From positions 1 through 57,607 of the forward strand of contig NZ_AQPH01000016.1 of assembly GCF_000442515.1 (NCBI RefSeq): DNA of 57,607 bases, written 5' to 3'. The position numbers and the translations under genes are program-made. The notes beneath the pieces were generated by a model. It made no database searches. It worked only from the letters and a program-made list of their open reading frames with translations, and had not been told where the DNA came from. Below, in pieces: positions 52,436 through 57,607 of the stretch. Each line of letters opens with the position of its first letter. Positions within the stretch are counted from its first letter, which is position 1. The stretch is from Magnetospirillum fulvum MGU-K5 (GTDB lineage Bacteria > Pseudomonadota > Alphaproteobacteria > Rhodospirillales > Magnetospirillaceae).

Positions 52436-54862
52436 TCAGAACTCAGCCCAATCCTCATCCCCAGCCGACGCCTTCGGCGATGGGGTGGCGGCAGGCTTGG
52501 GATGATCACCCCGGGCGGCGACGGGATGAGCCTTGGCGACATGCGGAGGCGTCGGCTTGCGCACCGCCGGTTTGGTCGCAGCAGCCCGCGCCGGAGCCCG
52601 GCTGCCAGCGGCACGCGGCTGAGCCGCAGCCGCACCGGTGTTGAAGAAGGCCATCACCTCGCCTAGATGGCGCGATTGTTCCTCCAACGAGTGAGCGGCG
52701 GCGGTGCTTTCTTCGACCAGGGCGGCGTTCTGCTGGGTCATTTCGTCCATCTGGGTGACGGCTTCGTTGACCTGATCGATACCGCTGGCTTGTTCGGCAC
52801 TGGCCGCCGCGATCTCGGCAACGATGTCGGCAACCCGTTTGACCGAGCCCAGGATATCTTCAAGCGTCCGGCCCGCGCCCTTGACCAGATCGGCACCGTT
52901 GCGGACCTGGGACGAGCTTTCGGCGATCAGCCCCTTGATCTCCTTCGATGCCTGGGCCGATCGTTGGGCGAGGTTGCGGACTTCCTGCGCGACGACGGCA
53001 AAGCCCTTGCCCGCATCGCCAGCCCGCGCCGCCTCGACGGCGGCATTCAGCGCCAGCAAATTGGTCTGGAAGGCGATCTCGTCGATCATGCCGACGATAT
53101 CCTCGATCTTCTGCGAGCTGGATTCGATCCGGGCCATCGCCCCGATCGCGTCGGTCACCACCTGCCCGCCCGACGCCGCAACCTCGCGGGCACCGGCGGC
53201 GAGTTGGTTAGCCTGCTGGGCGTTGGCCGAGTTCTGGCGAACCGTGGCGGCGAGTTCTTCCATCGAGGCCGCCGTCTCTTCCAGCGCGCTGGCCTGCTGC
53301 TCCGACCGTTCGGACAAATCCTGGCTCCCGGCGGCGACTTCCGAAGCGGCGCTGGTGATCTGGACAGTGGCTTCGTTGATGTTGCTGACCACCTCGAACA
53401 GCTTGTCGGCGGTGCGGTTGACGTCGGCCTTCAACTGGCCGAACACCCCGGCGTAATCGCCGTTGATGCGCCGGGTCAGGTCGCCGTCGGCAACGGCGGA
53501 CAGCACCCCGGCAACATCCTTCAGCGCCGTTCCGGTCAGCGCGATCAGGTTGTTGACGCCCTCGCACAGATTGAGCAGGAAGCCTTCCTTGCCCAGCAGA
53601 TCGATGCGGCGGTCAAGATCGCCCGAACTGGCGGCCTTCGCCACCTCGGCGACCTCGGCGACGATCGCGGCTTCGCGCTTGCGCTGCTGTTCCTCCTGAG
53701 CGCGCTGGGCCTCCTCGGCCTCCCTCTGCTCGGTTTCCATCCGCAGCTTGTCGATGGCGTTCTGCTTGAACACCTGGACCGCTTTGGCCATCAGGCCGAT
53801 CTCGTCGTGATTCTCCAGCGCCGGAACCGTGACGGTGTTGTCGCCCCCGGCCAACCGGGTCATCGCCTCGGTCATCGCCTGGACCGGAACGGTGATGCCG
53901 CGCGCGATCACCCAGGCAAAGATGATGCCCAACAAAACCGCCAGACCAGACACCAGCAACAGAATGGTGATCGCGGTGGCATTGGCGGATTCGGTGTCCT
54001 CGGTCAGCTTGGCCAGCGAGCGGTCGAGTTCGGTCGACAATTGGTTGGCCAGATCAGCGAAATCAGCGGCCATCTTGGGCATCGTCCCATTGATAAGGGC
54101 CTGGGACTTCGCGTTATCAGTCACGATCTCGTTGAAAGACTTCAGATATTGCGTCGCCAGATCAAGGGTCGTGCGGGTTTGCCGGGCGACCTCGGGATTT
54201 TTGGTCTTGGTCGCAACCGCATTCAGCAATTGCGTGAGCTTGTCGATTTGCTTGATCCCGGCATCGGCATTTTCGGGATTGATATCAAGCAGATATTTGG
54301 CAGCGAGCAGACGGGACTGGACCCATTCGGTGCGCAGATCGGCCAGATCCAACGTCAGTTCCGCCTCGTGGGCGGCATGCTGGGACTCGATCAACCGCCC
54401 CAATTCCTCGTACCCGGCCGCGCCATTGCGGCTCATCTGGGCCGTGCTGGCGTCGCGCTTATGGTCGAAATCCTTCATCTTCTCGGTCGCAGCCAGATAT
54501 TCCTCGGCCAACCGGATCATGCGGCCCGTAGTTTCCCGCCGGGACTCGGACTTGAACGCCGCCTGAGCGGTTTTCAGCGCGTCGATCAACGCGAGATTGG
54601 CATCGTGGACGCGCTTGTAATCCTCGTCCTCGCCGCTCTTTTCGTAAATCCGCACCAGCCGCCGCAGATTGGCGACATCGGACTCGATTTTAAGGATGCT
54701 CTGAGCCTGCCCAGTCAGACGGGCATATTCGTGGGTTCGACCGACGGCGCTTTCCAGGCTCTGCCACCCGGTGACGCCCAGAACGCACAGCAGGGCCAGG
54801 ACCAGGAGGAAGCCCGCAAAGATACGGCTTCCGATCTTGAAGTTGGCCATCCAGGTGATCAT
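52436..54862 (-). CDS. Methyl-accepting chemotaxis protein
   Basis: 808 residues. Helix ~14-34 ([20 protein letters not shown]), long helical periplasmic domain (~35-300), helix ~300-325, HAMP plus a second HAMP-like linker, then the signalling hairpin [21 protein letters not shown] with [19 protein letters not shown]. The C-terminus has a Pro/Ala/Lys linker of ~70 residues and ends DWAEF, matching the W-x-x-F tail that tethers CheR and CheB. Start 54862 (MITWMANF) has GGAG 6 nt upstream; ATG 54874 is an alternative. Ligand unknown. Confidence 0.94.
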   Translation of the reverse strand: MITWMANFKIGSRIFAGFLLVLALLCVLGVTGWQSLESAVGRTHEYARLTGQAQSILKIESDVANLRRLVRIYEKSGEDEDYKRVHDANLALIDALKTAQAAFKSESRRETTGRMIRLAEEYLAATEKMKDFDHKRDASTAQMSRNGAAGYEELGRLIESQHAAHEAELTLDLADLRTEWVQSRLLAAKYLLDINPENADAGIKQIDKLTQLLNAVATKTKNPEVARQTRTTLDLATQYLKSFNEIVTDNAKSQALINGTMPKMAADFADLANQLSTELDRSLAKLTEDTESANATAITILLLVSGLAVLLGIIFAWVIARGITVPVQAMTEAMTRLAGGDNTVTVPALENHDEIGLMAKAVQVFKQNAIDKLRMETEQREAEEAQRAQEEQQRKREAAIVAEVAEVAKAASSGDLDRRIDLLGKEGFLLNLCEGVNNLIALTGTALKDVAGVLSAVADGDLTRRINGDYAGVFGQLKADVNRTADKLFEVVSNINEATVQITSAASEVAAGSQDLSERSEQQASALEETAASMEELAATVRQNSANAQQANQLAAGAREVAASGGQVVTDAIGAMARIESSSQKIEDIVGMIDEIAFQTNLLALNAAVEAARAGDAGKGFAVVAQEVRNLAQRSAQASKEIKGLIAESSSQVRNGADLVKGAGRTLEDILGSVKRVADIVAEIAAASAEQASGIDQVNEAVTQMDEMTQQNAALVEESTAAAHSLEEQSRHLGEVMAFFNTGAAAAQPRAAGSRAPARAAATKPAVRKPTPPHVAKAHPVAARGDHPKPAATPSPKASAGDEDWAEF

Positions 54863-54921
54863 CGCACACTCCATTTTCTGGTCGCGACAGGCGCGTCAGG
54901 TCGGGTTGGTCGGGCGGAGGA

Positions 54922-55386
54922 TCAGGCCGCCACGACGCCGTCGGTCAAATCCAAATCGTCAAAGGCAAAGACATGATCGAGGTCGAGCAGGGCGACCATC
55001 CGCCCCTCGACGGTAACCAAGCCGGTCAGAAAGCCGATATCCGTACGCTCGATCTGAGGCGGCGGCTGAATTTCATCGGCCGAGACCGCCAGGATATCGG
55101 CAACGGCATCGACCAGGATTCCCGCAACCCGGCTGCCCACCGCGACGACGATGATGACATGGCGGGGCGAGGTGACGGTGACGCCCCGGCCAAAGCGGGC
55201 GCGCAGGTCGAGGATCGGCACGATCGCGCCGCGCAGATTGATGACGCCCCGAATATAGGGCGGGGTGTTGGGCAGTTCGGTACTGACCGTCCATCCCTTG
55301 ATCTCGCGGATCGCCATGATATCGACGCCATATTCCTCGTCGCCGATGGTGAACGAGATGAACTGCCTGATGCTGCTCTCCGCCAC
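54922..55386 (-). CDS. cheW: Chemotaxis coupling protein CheW
   Basis: 154 residues, one CheW domain: QFISFTIGDEEYGVDIMAIREI, NTPPYIRGVINLRGAIVPIL, DLRARFGRG, and GILVDAVADILAVSADEIQP. It links receptors to CheA. GTG 55386 is chosen because GGAGGG lies 4 nt upstream; the open frame to 55491 gives non-CheW sequence. Confidence 0.95.
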   Translation of the reverse strand: MAESSIRQFISFTIGDEEYGVDIMAIREIKGWTVSTELPNTPPYIRGVINLRGAIVPILDLRARFGRGVTVTSPRHVIIVVAVGSRVAGILVDAVADILAVSADEIQPPPQIERTDIGFLTGLVTVEGRMVALLDLDHVFAFDDLDLTDGVVAA

Positions 55387-55426
55387 GTCACCCTCCCCTT
55401 CGCGCCGTTGCTCCGGCCAGGTTGCT

Positions 55427-57571
55427 TTATTCCGCCGCCACGGTGGCGTCGCGGCTGAGACGCTCGCCCATGATGCGAAGCGCTCCGGCATCCAGGATCA
55501 GCGCCACCCGCCCATCGCCCAGGATGGTCGCCGCCGAAACTCCTTCAACCGGATGGAAATTAGAATCCAGGCTTTTGATGACAACCTGCTGCTGTCCCAG
55601 CAATTCATCAACCAGCAGGCCGATGCGGTCGCCGCCCTCGGTTTCGACCACCACGGCCAGCGCCCGGGTGGCATCGGTGATCGCGCCCGTGATCCCGAAC
55701 AATTCGTACAGCCGGATCAGCCGGATGTAATCGCCGCGCAGGGTCAGCACGTCACCGACATTGACCAGGGTCCGGGTTTGTTGCGGTGTCGGGCGCAGCG
55801 ATTCGACGATGTTGGTCAGCGGCAAGACATAGCGTTCGCCCCCGACCGCGACCAGCATCCCGTCCATCACCGCAAGCGTCAGCGGCAAGGACAGCACGAA
55901 GCGCGCCCCCTGGCCCGGATTGTTCTGCACCACCACCCGGCCGCCGACATCCTGGATGTTCTTACGCACCACATCCATTCCGACGCCGCGTCCGGACACA
56001 TCCGAAACCGTCTCCGCGGTCGAAAATCCTGGTGCAAAAATCAACTGGTCAATCTGCTCGTCGGACAATTGGGCGTTGCGGTCGATCAGGCCGCGCTCGA
56101 CCGCCTTCTCGAACACCCGCTTGCGGTTGATGCCGCGCCCGTCATCCGACACTTCGATGATGATCCGGCCGGAGCGATGCGCCGCGCCGAGATGGATCGT
56201 CCCCTCGACCGGCTTGCCCGCGGCCAGACGCTCATCGGGCGGTTCCAGCCCGTGATCGAGCGAATTGCGGATCAGGTGGGTGAGGGGATCGGACAATTGC
56301 TCGATCACCGTCTTATCGACTTCGGTGGTCTCGCCGCTCATCACCAGCCGGGCCTGCTTGCCCAGCTTCAGCGACAGGTCGCGGACCAGACGCGGCGCAC
56401 GCGAGAACAGCGCCTTGACGGGCTGGGCGCGGATCGCCATCACGCTTTCCTGAAGCTCGCGGGTATGGTGCGAGAGTTCCTGAAGGCCCTGCACCAGTTC
56501 GGGATGGGATTCGACCGAGAATCCGGTGGTCTGCTGGCCCAGCATCGCCTGGGTAATCACCAGTTCGCCGACCATATTGACCAGCCGGTCGATCCGGTCG
56601 AGATCGACCCGGATCGACGAGGTGTGAATGCCACTGCCACCACTGCCGCCGACACTGGCGGGCGCCGTCGGGGCCGCAAGCGTGGGCCGGGCCGGGGCAA
56701 TCGCGGGAGACGGAGCCGACGCGACCGCCGCCGACGCTTCGGCCGGAGTGGAATCGGGCGACGGCTCGAACAGCCCCCATCCCTCGTCCGCCACGGCGCC
56801 GCCGTCGGATTGGCCGGACTCGACCGTTTCGCCAGACAGGGCCGGGGTGATCTCGACTTCGGCGGATTCGCCCGCAACGAACTCGAACACCTCCTCAATC
56901 GCGGCACGGTCGCGCTCGGTGGTCAGGCTCGCCGTCCAGGACAGATAGGTATCGCGGGGATTCATCTCGGTCAGGTCGGGCAGACGCGATAGATCGGCAA
57001 CGACCTCCAGCGGCCCCAGCGCGGCCAGTTCGCGAAACAGCAATTGCGGATCGTTGCCGGTCAGCAGCAGACCGGCGGCGGGGGTCAGACGGATATCCCA
57101 CCGCATCGCCTCAGGAGCGGCGGGCGGGGCCGACACCGGCGGAACCGGCGCGGCGGCGACGGCCGAAGCCTCGCCGGTCAGGATCGTTTCAAGCTGGGCG
57201 GTGACGTCGGCCCCATGGTCGGCGGGCAAGGTCACCTCTTCCTGGGCGGCACGGACGAAATCGCCCAGCGTGTCGGTGCCGCGCACCAGAATATCGGCGA
57301 CATGGGGGGTCAGGGCGACCCGTCCCGAACGCAGCGCGTCCATCGAGGTCTCGAACACATGGGCGAAGCGGACCAGATCCTCGAAGGCAAAGGCTCCGGC
57401 ACCGCCCTTGATCGAATGGACACAGCGGAAAACGGCGTTGAGGTCCTCAAGATCGCCTTCGCCCAGTTGCAAGCGAGCAATCGTCTCTTCGGCTGCGGCG
57501 AGAAGCTCGGCGCATTCCTCGAAATAGGTCGCCTTGAACCGCGACAGGTCGTAGGACTGGTCCTCGCTCAC
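55427..57571 (-). CDS. cheA: Chemotaxis histidine kinase CheA
   Basis: 714 residues. P1 Hpt domain with His52 in HSIKGGAGAFAFED; Ala/Pro-rich linkers with a P2-like segment; P3 dimerisation (VNMVGELVITQAM); P4 kinase with LIRNSLDHGLE (N box), VSDDGRGI (G1) and GVGMDVVRKN (G2); P5 CheW-like regulatory domain (LPLTLAVMDGMLVAVGGERY). GTG 57571 has GGAGAG about 6-8 nt upstream. First gene of the che operon; its upstream region continues beyond the window. No CheY-only gene is present here. Confidence 0.95.
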   Translation of the reverse strand: MSEDQSYDLSRFKATYFEECAELLAAAEETIARLQLGEGDLEDLNAVFRCVHSIKGGAGAFAFEDLVRFAHVFETSMDALRSGRVALTPHVADILVRGTDTLGDFVRAAQEEVTLPADHGADVTAQLETILTGEASAVAAAPVPPVSAPPAAPEAMRWDIRLTPAAGLLLTGNDPQLLFRELAALGPLEVVADLSRLPDLTEMNPRDTYLSWTASLTTERDRAAIEEVFEFVAGESAEVEITPALSGETVESGQSDGGAVADEGWGLFEPSPDSTPAEASAAVASAPSPAIAPARPTLAAPTAPASVGGSGGSGIHTSSIRVDLDRIDRLVNMVGELVITQAMLGQQTTGFSVESHPELVQGLQELSHHTRELQESVMAIRAQPVKALFSRAPRLVRDLSLKLGKQARLVMSGETTEVDKTVIEQLSDPLTHLIRNSLDHGLEPPDERLAAGKPVEGTIHLGAAHRSGRIIIEVSDDGRGINRKRVFEKAVERGLIDRNAQLSDEQIDQLIFAPGFSTAETVSDVSGRGVGMDVVRKNIQDVGGRVVVQNNPGQGARFVLSLPLTLAVMDGMLVAVGGERYVLPLTNIVESLRPTPQQTRTLVNVGDVLTLRGDYIRLIRLYELFGITGAITDATRALAVVVETEGGDRIGLLVDELLGQQQVVIKSLDSNFHPVEGVSAATILGDGRVALILDAGALRIMGERLSRDATVAAE

Positions 57572-57607
57572 GCGTGCCTCTCCCGCTCGGGCCTGTGTTA
57601 GGGGCAG

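Noticed and set aside
52667-54976. 769-residue plus-strand open frame across the receptor gene
   Set aside because: Antisense shadow of the methyl-accepting protein; low-complexity Gly/Leu/Asp/Gln composition and no family.

Overview
The window is high-GC DNA with closely packed genes and overlapping ATGA-type junctions. Its gene content (DUF2155 protein, NikR with a NikKMLQO nickel importer, a CheA/W/R/D/B operon carrying a ParA-like ATPase, several c-di-GMP and FIST signalling proteins, AdhE, a succinate:acetate-type CoA-transferase) fits an alphaproteobacterium, most likely a Rhodospirillales spirillum. This placement is inferred from gene content and style; no rRNA is present to confirm it.

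Layout. 1-6.2 kb: the 3' end of a GGDEF-EAL phosphodiesterase, two small membrane proteins, a double-domain universal stress protein, and a 1191-residue hybrid histidine kinase. 6.2-6.5 kb: two large tandem hairpins between divergent genes. 6.5-16.3 kb: mostly housekeeping genes: an unknown protein, a CoA-transferase, DUF2155, a receiver-HD-GYP regulator, 5-oxoprolinase subunits pxpB/pxpC, a short DUF1178 protein, thiol peroxidase, a cysteine-rich small protein, a flippase-like membrane protein and a GST. 16.47-18.1 kb: tRNA-Lys(CTT) with its terminator, followed by about 1.6 kb containing three diverged copies of a structured element of roughly 230 nt. Its helices are kept by compensatory changes, and this is the most novel-looking signal in the window. 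18.2-22.3 kb: nickel ECF/Cbi-type importer (nikK, cbiM, nikL, cbiQ, cbiO) and convergent nikR. 22.4-25.0 kb: five consecutive small lipoproteins in an A-B-C-A-B arrangement made of two paralogous pairs and a BamE-like protein. 25.3-29.5 kb: a ModE-box-like palindrome and a structured leader, then a TonB-dependent receptor, a dedicated TonB and a periplasmic binding protein.

29.5-33.0 kb: a soluble FIST-methyl-accepting receptor and a LysR regulator flanked by decayed fragments. 33.0-36.3 kb: O-methyltransferase, TetR regulator, and a tandem pair of 270-residue exported proteins. 36.4-44.1 kb: a two-component system (AdeRS-like) divergent from a tripartite RND efflux operon whose inner-membrane pump gene has a one-base frameshift. 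44.3-48.0 kb: a GH25 lysozyme-like protein and the bifunctional adhE. 48.1-57.6 kb: a minus-strand chemotaxis operon, cheA-cheW-mcp-cheR-cheD-cheB-unknown-parA, in which parA has a C-terminal membrane segment and cheR lacks an ordinary start codon for its conserved N-terminus.

The functional groups are: environmental sensing and chemotaxis; nickel and probably another metal or oxyanion import; fermentation and acyl-CoA metabolism; and drug efflux. No insertion sequence, CRISPR array or prophage is visible. The only signs of instability are the repeats after tRNA-Lys, the decay around the LysR gene, and the frameshift in the pump.
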